The notes under the pieces were generated by a model. It was given only the letters and a program-made list of their open reading frames with translations. It searched no databases and was not told where the DNA came from. DNA of 64,000 nt, taken from NCBI GenBank assembly GCA_032164245.1, contig JAVMKO010000001.1, positions 62,664,892 to 62,728,891 on the forward strand, read 5' to 3'. Shown here one piece after another: positions 40,231 through 51,649 of the stretch; positions within the stretch are counted from its first letter, which is position 1; each line of letters begins with the position of its first letter. Both the position numbers and the translations under genes were made by a program. The DNA comes from Sternotherus odoratus (lineage: Eukaryota; Chordata; Testudines; Kinosternidae).

Positions 40231-41435
40231 CAGGGCTGGCGACAGGGGGGTACTACGGTTACAGCTGTACCGGGCCCTAGAATTAAGGGGGGCCCCCTTA
40301 AGTCCGGGGGACGGTACACAGCTGTATCCACAGTCGTCCCCCCTTGTCGCTGGGCCTGGGCGGGGGGCGGAACGATGCGGCTTCGCGGAGCCCCCGCGCA
40401 GGCTCCGGTGTAACCCGAGCAGCCCGGCCCCGCCGCCGGTGCCCCAGTGGAAAGTCTGATGCGGGGGGAAGAAAGAAGGTGGATTTATCGCGGGGGCAGG
40501 AGCCGGGCTGGGCCGGGCCGCTCTCCCACGGGTCTTTATAGGCACGGGCTCCTCCCTGCCCAGCCCCGGGCCACTTCCCTTCAGCCCCCACAGGCTGGGC
40601 AGGGCCAGCCTGGGAGCGATGCGCCTGCCCGCCCCAGCACACACACAGCCTGCCCGGGGGAGCCCCCCCAGCCTGGCGGGGAAGCTACAGCTGCCCACCG
40701 GGGCACGGAGCTGCCTATCCACGAGTCTCTCCGACTCCGGCTCCCGCCGCGCCCACCGCCCCGCGCGCTCCCCAGCGGCCGGCCCACAGGTGTCTCGCCC
40801 ATGCCAGTGGCGGCCGCAGCATCGCTCCCGGCTCCGGTGGGCTCGGCGCTCCGCAGCTGCCCCGCCTCCCCCCACTGGGCTGCCATGGAGGAGCAAGCGC
40901 CAGGGCGGTGGGCGCGGCGGGAGCCGGAGTCGGAGAGACTCGTGGATAGGCAGCTCCCCGCCGGAACCAGTTGCACCCCCAGCCCAGGTATGTCTGGTAG
41001 CCCGCGGGGAGGAGGCCAGGCTGGGCGGGCGGGGAGGGGGGCAGGAGACTAGGCTGGATGGGGTGGGCGAGGTGTGGGTGCGGGAGGGAAGGAGGTTTGG
41101 GTGGGGGGGAGGCTGAGCTGGGCGGGTCAGGCATGGGGGCAGGAGGCTGGGTTGGGAGTGGGAGGAGGTTAGGTTCGGTGGGATGGGCCGGGCCAGGCAG
41201 GGGTGGGGGAGGGAAGGCGGTTAGAGATAGGGGGAGGCTGGGCAGGGGTAAAGGAAGATCACCCCCAACAGCGGGGTGGGCCAGGCAGGGATGGGTGGGG
41301 AGGGGAGGAGGTTAGGCTGGGGGAGGACATTAGGTTGGGTGGGCCGGGTTAGGCGGGGGGGGCCACAAACGATCAGAGTGGGGGGGGCACAAACAATCAG
41401 AGTAGCGGGCCCCAAAATTTCTGTCGCCGGCCCTG
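40231..41435. mobile_element. Non-autonomous hAT element with GC-rich cargo
   Basis: Termini CAGGGCTGGCGACAG and (reverse complement) CAGGGCCGGCGACAG are inverted repeats. Eight-base target duplications TTCTATAC (40223-40230) and TTCTAAAC (41436-41443) differ at one position, as expected for hAT. The 1.2-kb interior is very GC- and CpG-rich, contains G-rich tandem words (GGTTAGGCTGGG-like, about 41040-41380) and a perfect 54-bp inverted repeat. It has no transposase. All long frames inside, up to 223 codons, overlap on both strands and show low-complexity Gly/Pro/Arg composition, so I do not call genes. Confidence 0.8.
40708..40956. repeat. Perfect 54-bp inverted repeat with 141-bp spacer
   Basis: Arms 40708-40761 and 40903-40956 are exact reverse complements, starting GAGCTGCCTATCCACGAG. 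The spacer is also GC-rich. A transcript would form a long hairpin. Confidence 0.9.
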
Positions 41436-41984
41436 TTCTAAACCCCTCAGCTCCACCCCCCAGCCCAGCCCCCTCTCCTTCACCTCAAAACCATCATCCC
41501 TGGCCACAACACAGGGCCTGCTCTCCCCCGCTGGACCCCTCACCCCCTCCTGCACCCTAATCCCCTTAGGCAGCCTAATGAAAGTGGGTGAGGATGGGGA
41601 GAGTGAGTGACAGAGGGAGGTGGGATGGAGTGAATGGGGGTGGGGCCTCAGAGAAGGGGCATGGCAGGGCCGGGGCCTCATAGGAGGGGCAGGGCTGGGG
41701 CAAGACTAGGGTGTCCGGTAAGATTTCATGTCACAACAGTTTTGAGAAAAGAGTTGGTCTTAGAATCACAGCATACCAGGTCTGTTAAGAACAGCTTTAG
41801 AATGTTTTTAAAATGATAATTAAGGATGCACTTTAATCAGCGTCATGAGGTGCTGCAGACAGCCTGCTCTTTCAAACTTTGTCATGCTGCTCCGACATTA
41901 GAACTGCCATTGGGATAGGTGCATGGCAAAGAAAAGAAAGTGGAATTCTGCAGCTGTTGCAGCAAGCAGTCTGAATTTATCCAG

Positions 41985-42390
41985 TGTGGTAAACCCAGGG
42001 CAGGCTACTGCCAGAGGGGCTTGTCATGAGAGAGGTAACTACAGGTTAATTGGGCTCAGCTGACCAAGGCTGCCACTGGCCAAAGCAGGATCAGCTGAGC
42101 CAAATTAAAAAGCTGACAGAGACCGTTTTAAACCCTCCTCCCCAGCTAGGAAGGGGGGAGAGATAGAGGAAGTGAGGCTGACAGCAGGTTGGGGGTAGCA
42201 GGACAGGGAGCCTCTCCAAACCAGGGGATGGCTTGCCCTGAACAGAGGGTAAGAGACCCTGCCAGAAAGGAGTGGCTAGGGTAAAGGAAAGCCGATGTTG
42301 GGCTTTCTATGCAGTTTGCCTGGGCAGCACTTGCCTCACCAGAGCTTAAAGGACAGGAGCCTGGGGAGCCAGAGGTGGCGCTTTGCCACA
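41985..42390 (+). mobile_element. Solo LTR, family C
   Basis: Termini TGTGGTAAACCC and CGCTTTGCCACA, with 4-bp target duplications CCAG at 41981-41984 and 42391-42394. It carries an AATTAAAAAGC TATA-like site near 42102 followed by a GC-richer part. Orientation is inferred from that site. There is no internal sequence. Confidence 0.7.
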
Positions 42391-42394
42391 CCAG

Positions 42395-44490
42395 GCAAAG
42401 TGTGCAATTGTTGCTAAGATTTTTCCACTGGAAAAACATTTTTCCCCAATGCATTATAAAGAATCTAAAGAGTACAAATGAACTTTACTCTTCTGATTTG
42501 TGTGTCATAAGATCCTCAAGGTGGAATTCATTATTATCTGTAGCTGGTAGAGCTACACTTTAAACCCCACTTTTAGTAAGGTAAACAGTTGAATTAGCAT
42601 GGTATGTTTAGAAATCCGGAGTTTTGGTGACCACAAAGTGAAAAGATGTCTTTGCTATTTTTTAAAAAAACAAACAAATAAATCCCAACCCCACACATTT
42701 AAGAATGAATTAAACACCTTTTAAAAAGTTTAATAAAAACAAAAGCCACATCATGGAGAGGGCATTTCTAGGATTTCCATAATTTTCTTCATATATTGTG
42801 AAGATTATTAAGGATGATATCAACAAGGCACTAATGCATGTGCTTAACTGTTGTGGAACAGAAAAACATGCTTAAAGTTAGTAAAGTTAGCTGAATTAGG
42901 GCATTAACCAGGGAACCTACTCCTTTACATAGGTCCGCAATGAGCTTAGACAAAGTGCATAGTTATTTTATACATTATGAGCTGGCCCATTAACTGCATA
43001 AATTTGAACACATGAAGGTGTTTTGAGGCTTTAGCCAATACACTGAAATCAATGGGGTTCACAGGTTATAGGCTTTGCAGGAGCTGGGTTTTAGTGAATT
43101 AAAAAAAGTCATATTTATTGACAGAATATTTCTCTTTAATCCAATAGGCCATTTTACTAAATTGTCAAAACATCAACAACAGGATAATACACATCTTGAG
43201 CAATGGGATGAGAGATGGAGGACTCAAGGGGGAAATCAAAAGGGAAAAAAACTGGGGGAAAGTGGACAGAGGCATAGAAAACTAGAAGTAAAGGAAATGT
43301 AGGAAAAAAAGATAGTGCTGGAGGAAAATGGATGGGGTGATGAGAGGATGAAAAAATACGCTTTGAAGAAACATGGATCCTGAATAAGACAGAAGGAAAG
43401 ATGCATCAAGAGAAAGTGGAACTCAGGGAAAGAAGAAAATAACATTACTTTTTATTTAATTCATTTATTTATTAGAAAGTGTTGTTGATTAATTGTTTTG
43501 AAGCAATGATCTAATAATAGTTTAACTATTCACATTGAATCAGGAAAGAGTACATTTCCCCATTCTTCTGCTCAAGAAGAATTGTACAATGCATTTCATG
43601 TATATTTTCAACAGCTTTTGTTCTGAAATGCTGGCAGGTATGTAATTGGATAGATTAAATAGCAATAAAACACACATACTCTGTCTGAAGCAACTCCTTC
43701 TATGTGCTTTCATCTTGCTTTTTTATTTGATTTGGCAAATGTGTTTAATACGAGTTGGTTTTCAAAAACAACTTTGTGATTTAGGATTGCAATTCCTATT
43801 GCAAGTTAAATTCAATGAGGCTTGCTCTTCTAAGTCACTTAGGTACTTTCTACCCTATGTTGTTAAAATAACCATTTGAATATAAATGTACCAGGTAGCA
43901 ATATGTGTTCCAGCGTTTTCTAAACATCTGAATCCTATAGAATTTGACCTAAATCCTGTTATTTTATAATAAATCATAAAGGCCTAACATTTAGCAAGGT
44001 TTTATGAAAAAATCAGCCCTTAATCTTTAGTTGCAGATAACTAGTTGTTTGATAATGACCAGAAAAGACCATTAACCTAATACTCTTTGAAAGCAGCATA
44101 AAAAGCTAACAAAATGTGTTCTAATCTTATTTTTGCAGTACATTATATAAATTAGTTACCATCTCCTTTATGTCCCATCTGGACAGGTCAATACTAAACT
44201 GGTTGTAAACTGGAGTTGGCGGCTTGTTGGTGGCAATGTCCAGGAAGATAGTTGTATCTGTATTCATAACCAGACCACATTGTCCATTAGCAATTCACTA
44301 AACTGAGCCAACTAGACAATGTTCTCGGCATAGTGGAGATGTTGAAGCAGAATGGTGTTCTGCTAAGCACCACCAACAGCTGCCTTCTCAAGCTTTTCCA
44401 TCAGCCAATCAGTGCCAATATTCCACAGTAGTGACAGAACACAGCCTGGCTAAATTCATGTGGAAACAGGAAACCATGCCATGTATCTAT
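42395..44490. other. Intronic sequence with a purine-rich tract
   Basis: Mostly unrecognised AT-rich intron. Positions 43203-43442 are strongly purine-biased on the plus strand (many GA, GGA and AAA words). The part from 44170 to 44490 may belong to the LINE that follows but I could not confirm it. Confidence 0.4.
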
Positions 44491-44499
44491 TGATGTTGA

Positions 44500-44736
44500 G
44501 CACATGGCAACTTTCAAATACTTAAGAAGGGTCATAGACAGTGCTGGAAGATGTTCAAAAGATGTAGACGCTCATATAGCAGGCAACTGTGTAATGTTTT
44601 GGGCCCTTCTCGGCCTCTGTGATGATGTTGTAACATCAAAGTTGCAATGTAGCTACAGCTCTATGGAACTAGGATTATATCAATTTTATTTTATGGGCAG
44701 TGAAACATGGGTGCTGAGAGAGGCTGAAAAGTATGC
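44500..44736 (+). pseudogene. LINE reverse transcriptase C-terminal fragment
   Basis: The reading ATFKYLRRVIDSAGRCSKDV, then a TSKLQCSYSSME stretch, then GSETWVLREAEKY matches the region after the RT catalytic core in RTE/L2-like LINEs (YLG..I...G....D...RI...LYGSETW). It stops exactly where Penelope sequence begins. It differs from the CR1 copies nearby. Confidence 0.65.
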
Positions 44737-45931
44737 CAATATCTCTATGGCTTACCTGGAACAACGCTTCCTCAACTCTCGTCCACTCACACCCCTTCGC
44801 TATGCATGCTACATTGATGACATCATCATCTGGACCCATGGGAAAGAAACTCTGGAAGAATTCTACCATGATTTGAACAGCTTCAACCCCACCATCCACC
44901 TCAGCCTGGACCAGTCTATATAGGAAGTCCACTTCCTAGACACCACGGTGCACATTAATGATGGCCACATCAACATCACCCTATACCGAAAACCTACTGA
45001 CAGCTATGCCTACCTTCATGCCACCAGCTTCTATCCCAGACATACCACACGATCCATTGTCTACAGCCAAGCACTGAGGTACAATCGTATTTGCTCCAAC
45101 CCCTCAGACAGAGACCAACACCTACAAGATCTTCACCAAGCTTTCTCAAAACTACAATACCTGCACAAGGAAATAAGGACACAGATCAACAGAGCCAGTG
45201 TACCCAGAAGCCTGCTTCTGCAAGACAAGCCTAAGAAAGAAAACAGAACACCACTGGTCATCACCTACAGTCCTCAGTTAAAACCTCTCCAACGCATCAT
45301 CAGTGATCTACAACCCATCCTGGACAATAATCCCTCACTTTCACAGCCCTCGGGAGGCAGGCCAGTCCTGTCCCACAGACAACCCACAAACCTTAAGCAG
45401 ATTCTCACCAGCAACAGCACACTGTGCCATAATAACTCCAACTCAGGAACCAATCCATGCAACAAACCTCGATGCCAACTCTGCCCACATATCTACACCA
45501 GCAACACCATCACAGGACCTAACCAGATCAGACACACCATCAATGGTTCATTCACCTGCACATCTACCAATTATATGCCAGCAATGTCCCTCTGCTATGT
45601 ACATTGGCCAACTGGACAGTCCCTATGAAAAAGGATAAATGGACACAAATCAGATATCAGGAATGGAAATATACAAAAACCTGTCGGAGAACACTTCAAT
45701 CTCCCTGCACATACAATTAAAGATTTAAAGGTCAGTATCTTGCAGCAAAAAAACTTCAAGACCAGACTGCAAAGAGAAACTGCTGAGCTGCAATTCATTT
45801 GCAAATTTGATACCATCAATCTGGGATTGAACAAAGATTTTGAATGGCTTGCTAATTACAAAAGCAACTTCTCCTCTCTCAGAGTTCACACTTCCAGTTC
45901 AGTTGCTAGAGGAATACCTCACCCTCTCTGA
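44737..45931 (+). pseudogene. Penelope RT plus GIY-YIG endonuclease, nonsense and frameshift
   Basis: The RT part has YIDDIIIWTHGKETLEEF, in which the YIDD box is kept but one residue is lost after it relative to copy 1 (YIDDIFIIW). A TAG at 44921-44923 replaces the CAG found in copy 1. The frame then stays open through DITLYRKPT-like sequence and the Cys linker (CNKPRCQLCPH) until a single-base deletion near 45610 (GGCCAACTGG versus GGCCAAACTGG) breaks the GIY-YIG domain right at its core. The end of the nuclease reads open at 45740-45931. The lesions differ from those of copy 1. Confidence 0.85.
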
Positions 45932-46034
45932 TTAGAGATAACAAGCTGGTTCAGGCTGATTGGACTAACCTTGTTATCTCCAACCTGGTTCTTACCTACT
46001 TATTTATACCTGCCCCTGGACACTTCCACTGCTT

Positions 46035-46076
46035 GCATCCGACGAAGTGGGTCTTAGCCCACGAAAGCTTGTGCTT
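46035..46076 (+). ncRNA. Hammerhead-like fold at Penelope 3' end, copy 2
   Basis: The same order as the other two: CCGACGA, hairpin GTGGG-TCTTAG-CCCAC, GAAA, then AGC-TTGT-GCT followed by T. The loop changes (TATTAG to TCTTAG, TTAT to TTGT) leave both stems paired. It shares the C at core position 4 and the extra A. Confidence 0.4.
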
Positions 46077-46112
46077 CAATACTTTAGTTAGTCTTTAAGG
46101 TGCCACAGGACT

Positions 46113-46711
46113 CTCTGTCACTTCCAGATTTGTGAGATCCCTTTGTAGCTCTTCGCAGTCTGCTTTGGCCTTAACTATCTTGAGTAGTTTCGTATCATCT
46201 GCAAGTTTTGCCACCACACTATTTGCCCCCCTTTCCAGATCATTTATGAACATTCTGAACTGTACTAGTCCCATCCCAGTACAGACCTTGGAGGACACCA
46301 GTGTTTACTTCTCTCTATTCTGAGAAATGACCATTTATTCCTACCCTTTGTTTTCTATCTTTTAACCACTTACTGATCCATGAGGGCCTTCCCTTTTATC
46401 CCATGACAGTTTACTTTGCTTAACAGTCTTTGGTGAGGGACCTTGTCAAAGGCTTTCTGAAAATCTAAGTATACTACATCCACTGGATACCCCTTGTCCA
46501 CATGCTTGTTGACCCCCGCAAAGAAGTCTAGTAGATTGGTGAAGCGTTATTTCCCTTTACAAAAACCATGTTGACTCTTCCCCCACAAATCATTTACATC
46601 TATAGATTTGACAATTAATTTTTTTAATTTTTTTTTAATATAGTTTCAACCACTTTGCCTGGTACAGAAATTAGGTTTACTGGCCTATAATTGCTGGGAT
46701 CTCCTCTAGAG
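46113..46711 (-). mobile_element. CR1 LINE fragment, minus orientation
   Basis: On the minus strand the RT region reads VQFRMFINDLERG and LADDTKLLK (46150-46290), preceded by FDKVPHQ-like sequence (46415-46480, plus strand GGTGAGGGACCTTGTCAAAGG). The upstream boundary is at CTCTAGAG near 46711. It abuts the Penelope 3' end on its other side. Confidence 0.75.
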
Positions 46712-47084
46712 CATCCAGGTTACTTTCCCCACCTGGGCTGTGCTCTGAGGCATCAGAAGCTGCTGATTTCATGTCCTCTCCTTACGCAGGCCAGGCGGGG
46801 AAAGTGACCTGGATGCAGGGAGCTCTGATGTTACTTCTCACTCTCCCCCCTTCACAGCTCCCCCCAGGGGTTTGAGAGGTAGAGGAGCAACAGTCTGGGG
46901 TTGGGGGAGGGAGAAGCAATGCCAGCTGCTCTGTGCATCCATGTCTGTTTCCCCATATGGGTGCAGGAGGAGGATGCAAGGGTTAGGAGTAAAGGGGGTG
47001 CAGGGATTAGAATGGGGGGCAGTCCTTTGGGGCAAAAGTAGAGAGGGGAGCCTGGGGATCCCATAGTAACCATTTCCCCTTAGG
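46712..47084. other. GC-rich block with short hairpin between CR1 pieces
   Basis: Positions 46712-46736 and 46791-46815 are inverted repeats of 25 bases with two mismatches (CATCCAGGT.ACTTTCCCC). The remainder is GC-rich. I cannot classify it; it may be a separate insertion between two CR1 fragments. Confidence 0.5.
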
Positions 47085-48510
47085 TCAGCCCTGTTGACAA
47101 ATGAGAGAATTGGTCTGAAATCAACTAGATAAAATTCAGTAATGACAAGTGTAAAGTTCTGCATTTAGGAAGGAAAAGTCAAGTGCAAAAATATAAACTG
47201 GGGAATAACTGGCTAGGCAACAGTACTGCTGAAAAGGACTTGGGAGTTTTAGTCTATCAGAGATTGAATCTGAGTTGACAATGTGATGTGCTTGCTAAAA
47301 ATTTAATATTCTGGGGTGTATTAACAGTAGTGTTGTAAGAAAGACCAGGGAGGTAACTGTTCCAATGTACTTGGAATTGGTGACACCTCAGCAGGAGTAC
47401 TGTGTCCATTTTGGAGTGCCACAGTTTAAGAAAGATATGGACAAATTGTAAAGAATTCAGAGGAAACCAACAAAAATGATAAAAGGTTTTGAATACCTGA
47501 CCTATGAGGAAAGGTTAAAAAAAAGTGGCCATTTTTAGTCTTGAGAAAAAGAAGACTGGGAGGGTAGGGGGAACTGACAAGAGTCTTCAAGTATGTTAAG
47601 TGCTGTTATAAAGAGGATGGTGATCAATTGTTCTCCAACACTCACTGAAGATAGGACAAGAAGTAATCAGCTTAATTTGCAGCAAGGGAAATGTGCTTAG
47701 TGTGGCAAAGCTTTGGCCTTCTCCCTGTGGGTACTGCACTTCCAGATGGTTTGTGCTAGCCTCAGAGGCTCACTGTGATTAGTTAGGGGAAGTAGAAAGG
47801 GGGGAGCCCGGGCCCACCCTCTACTCCGGGCTCCAGCCCAGGGACTCTAATAGTATCAGCTAAGATGGCTGACCTTTTAGGCACCAAACACAATACAATT
47901 CCCTGGGCTACTTCCCCACAGCAGTCCCCCGCTTCTTCAAACTTCTCTTCACCTTTACCTCAAGTCTCCTTCCGTGCGTATGATATGTTGTCTACCACTT
48001 GGTCTCACCAACAGCACAACCTCCTCTCACAGCTCCTGACATCCACACCCACCTGACTAACTAGGAGGGTTTTTAACTGGTTTCAGCCAGTCCCTGATTG
48101 GCTTCAGTTGTCCCAATCAGGTTACCTATTTCCACTACCTTCTAGAATCTTCTTAATTGGTCCCAGGTGTCTTGATTGGCCTGGAGTAGCCTTAGTTTGG
48201 CTATCCAGGGAACAGAGACCTGCACATCCTGAGGCTGATATACCTGCCTTCCAGCACTCTCCTATACCCTTCTGGTCTGACTCCGTCACATTAGATATCA
48301 AGAAAAACTTTCTAACTATAAGGATAGTTAAATACTGGAATAGGCTTTTAAGGGAGGTTGTTGAATCCCTGTCACTAGAGGTTTTTAAGAACAGGTTAGA
48401 TAAACATCTGTCAGGGACGGCCTAGGTATACTTGGTCCTGCCTCAGTGCAGAAAGCTGGACTAGATAATCTCTCGAGGTCCTATCCAGACCTTCATTTCT
48501 AGGGTTCCAC
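47085..48510 (+). mobile_element. CR1 LINE 3' part, split by an LTR
   Basis: The left half (47100-47700) has CAAGTGTAAAGTTCTGCATT, GGGGAATAACTGGCTAGGCA and ATGATAAAAGG. The right half (48291-48510) has AGATATCAAGAAAAACTTTC, GGAGGTTGTTGAATCCCTGT and GACTAGATAATCTCTCGAGG, the CR1 3' end. The two halves join correctly if 47701-48290 and one TTAG are removed. Confidence 0.85.
47701..48290 (+). mobile_element. Solo LTR, family D, nested in CR1
   Basis: Termini TGTGGCAAAGC and TGACTCCGTCACA, with 4-bp target duplications TTAG at 47697-47700 and 48291-48294. It interrupts a CR1 3' end, so it is the younger insertion. Orientation is not certain. Confidence 0.8.
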
Positions 48511-51085
48511 ATTATTTTATTTGCTCCTTCCTGTTTACTTTCCTCCTCCTATTTTTATGGAAGAAAATGTAAGTTATCTGGGATACTGATTAAATGAAAG
48601 CTGTTGCTGGATATGTTTTACAACTTACACTGCACATAGTGAGATCTATGATTTTACTAGTATCTAGAGGAAGGGAGATTACCAGACATAGACCAAACAT
48701 CAATGTGGTCCAAATCTCCTTCTCCTAAAAGCTTCCATTTCAGTGTTACTGACTCCAATAGCTCTTGATGAGTGGTGTTGTCAAGCAGTTCATGGACATA
48801 AGAGGGATGGCCCTTGACATAACCTCGATGCTGTCCACTAAGGATCTTGATGATCAGGATCTTAAAATTAGATCTAGTATTGCAGAGAGAGTCGGTGTAC
48901 CATAAAGAGTAACGGGTCAGTTTCTAATCAGGTTTAGTTTCTGGCATTCCTGCACTAACATAATACAAGATAATGATTAAATCAAAAAACTAATAATTTT
49001 GTTTGATCTTTTGTTGTAGGATGCTTGTTTTTATACCACTAATTTTGGATTAAGATACTTAGGGCCAGATCCTCAATTGCTGTAGATGGTGTGTAGAATG
49101 GCTTATATCGACTGCAATAAAAGATAATAATTCAAACTTACACTAAGTGAGCATCTGGCATTCAGTGTACTTTTAAAATGATGCAATAAATGTATGGAAG
49201 ATTCAACATATATGATGCTGGGTTACACAGTTATGAAAGAGCAAATGTTCCCATTTTGTGGTTTGGTCTTTTCCTCCCGTTCTAACTAATTAGTAATTAA
49301 AGCCTCCATGAATTGTTCCAATGCATAATTTCCTTCTCCTTCCTCTGGAGAGATGGAAGGAATGTTTTGTTCATCCACAATGTATAAAAACAAAACCAAG
49401 AATTACCCCCAAACAAGCTGTTTCACGATTTATAACATGCTAATTACTGGAATTTCAGAGTAGCTTTCAATTCTATTTGTGTAGCTTAATGTAGAGCTTA
49501 TTTATTCATTGTAAAATAATTAAATATATGTTTTATAAATATACTCATAATATACCTTTTTTACTTTTCACATTGACAAAGAAATATGTGTTTCAATAGG
49601 AAAGCACGTTTTTCATGGTTTATAATCCATGTTTAATATTTTAATTATTTGTAAATTCTGAATAGCAATTCCATAAAAAATTAAGACCAGAGTATTAGAC
49701 AGTGCTTAAACATAATGCAGGCATTGATAAAGCATAGATTAGGAACAGTACAACAATATTCTCAAGCATGCGAGTACATTGAAAATCTAAGTAGATTATC
49801 TCTGTCCACCCAGTCGACTCAAGAGCTCGTATATGGAGAAGTTATTCCTCTCGCTTGAAAACTGTTCCACATGATTCTATGGGCCACATCCACACATCTT
49901 ACCTATACCATTGGTCCCTCTTAAGACAATGGAAAGCAAATAGGATGCAGCTCATAAAATCGTTGGTTTCACTGAATCAACTGGCAGCACCAGTTTATAA
50001 CAGCAGAGAATGTTTTTAAGGGCACACATTTTCAATTTTCTAAAATGATATTAGAGAGATTTTGAATTGGTTTCCCTTAAATATCTATGACTTCTGGGGA
50101 ACTAGATAGGTGGAAGGATTTGTAAAGGAATATACAGCCTTTCACTTCTAGATTGCTTGCTAATATCCAGTTAGATCACTAGTGACAGAAGTGTGTTGCC
50201 ATCTGATGGATGTTTAGTGCCTTCTATGACATCTGCTTGATGTCTAGTTCCCAGTCGAAAACTATCTAAATCACAAAAAGCCATCACATTTCACAGTAAT
50301 TGGCACCTTTGTTGACAGCCTCAAAAGATTAAACAGGCAATGAGATTGAGCTATCCTCTTGCTCTGGCTGGTCCTCCAGATCAGCAGGTCAGTTTGAGGA
50401 AGCTGACACTGTCACTTCTTGTTCCGCAAGTGTCCTGTGTACAGAGACCATCATTCTCCAGGACTGTCAGCCAGCACCTTCCACAAGCACTGAACTCACG
50501 TGAAATGTGTTTTCTCTCTTAAGTCTATTACCTCAGATTTCTGAGTCCCGCTTTTCTCCTCTGAAGGGTTATATTTACAGAATACAGAAGGAGACAAATG
50601 GAATTTTCACTTTTAATTTCTATTTTAAGCAAGGATTAGCTTCCCCATTACCATTAAGTAAATAAAAAATGTTATCACGTTTACTAGAGTATATTCTTCA
50701 GGAGTTTTCAGAAACAATATGGAAAAGTTTACAGAGCTTCTTTATCAGATCGCTTACTGAACTGTTAATTTAGGCAGATTCTTTACTGTATTCCCATCCC
50801 AACCGCATTTACATTCATTCTGATTACAAACTGCAACTTTGTTTGGAAAAGAAGAGATACTTTAACTAAGAATTATCAACTGGCTCAGGTCAGAAAAGAG
50901 ACTAATGTCCTTATTTTAACATAACATATATGTTCATTTTTAGTTTTGGCCTCCTTTGATATTCCCTGCTCTCTGAGCTTATCATAATTAATGTACCACA
51001 TTGTTCTGTGTTCCAGCTCTAGAAGAGATCCTATAAGACCTTTCCATACACTATAGAGCTAGTTATGCTTTTAAAACTGAAATTA
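48511..51085. other. Intronic sequence, nothing recognised
   Basis: AT-rich sequence without supported features. Confidence 0.4.
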
Positions 51086-51093
51086 GACAGTAG

Positions 51094-51466
51094 CATAGGT
51101 GCCTATTTCTTGGGTGCTTCGGGGCTGGAACACCCATGGGGAAAAAAATGGTGGCTGCTGAGCACACAGCCACAAATTGCTCTCTCCAAGCACCTCCTGC
51201 CCAACGACCGCCCCACTGATCAGTTCCTCCCCCTCCCATTGCTCCCTGCCCACCACGGAACAGCATGCAGGACATACTGGGGGAGGAGAAGGAGTAAGGG
51301 TGGGGGAGGGGACAGAACAGGGTGGGAAGAGGCGGGGCTTGGGTCAAGCATAAGCAAGGCAGAGGTGGGGAGGAATACGGGCCAGGACCTGGGGCAGAGC
51401 TGGGAGAGTTCGAGCACTCCTCCCCCTCTCCCCCCCCCCCGGCACATTAGAAAGTCAGCGCCTCTG
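51094..51466. mobile_element. hAT-like non-autonomous element
   Basis: Left CATAGGTGCCTATTTCTTGG, containing GGGTGCTTCGGGGCTGGAAC, and right AAAGTCAGCGCCTCTG have imperfect inverted ends. The interior is GC-rich. The putative 8-bp flanks GACAGTAG and CTCAGTAA match at only five positions, so the exact boundary is uncertain. Confidence 0.5.
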
Positions 51467-51649
51467 CTCAGTAATGACCACTATAGTATAGAAGATACTA
51501 TAGAAATTTCTACCACTTTTTCAAAGTCAATTAAATGATTTTACTGACAAAACATATTTGTCTTGCTGTCAGCAATGCAGAGCCAGTCAACCTAGATTCA
51601 GGTGGTCTGGTACTGTTCTCTTTTCCCTCACGTGTTGAAAGAATTATCA

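Larger units (their letters stand above)
39926..41725. repeat. C-rich repeat block split by a hAT insertion
   Basis: Both flanks of the hAT element share repeated words such as CACCCTCCTGCA, CCCCAGCCCAGAGC and CAGCCCAG, giving a loosely tandem C-rich sequence typical of turtle GC-rich repeats. It drops abruptly to AT-rich intron at both ends. The class is unknown. Confidence 0.5.
44737..46113 (+). mobile_element. Penelope-like element copy 2 (5'-truncated)
   Basis: It begins at TATGCCAATATCTCTATGGC, aligned with 6188 onward of copy 1, and ends after GTGCTTCAATAC and TTAGTCTTTAAGGTGCCACA. It is about 1.4 kb and closely related to copy 1 throughout. It has no inverted 5' piece; instead it joins a LINE fragment. 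Confidence 0.85.

Noticed and set aside
40225..41134. Several overlapping frames of 100-223 codons on both strands
   Set aside because: They lie in a GC-rich hAT cargo, overlap in most frames, are Gly/Pro/Arg-rich, and share peptide pieces on both strands because of the perfect inverted repeat.
39926..41725. CpG-island promoter of a host gene
   Set aside because: The GC-rich core is bounded by hAT terminal repeats and target duplications, and no splice-supported exon follows.
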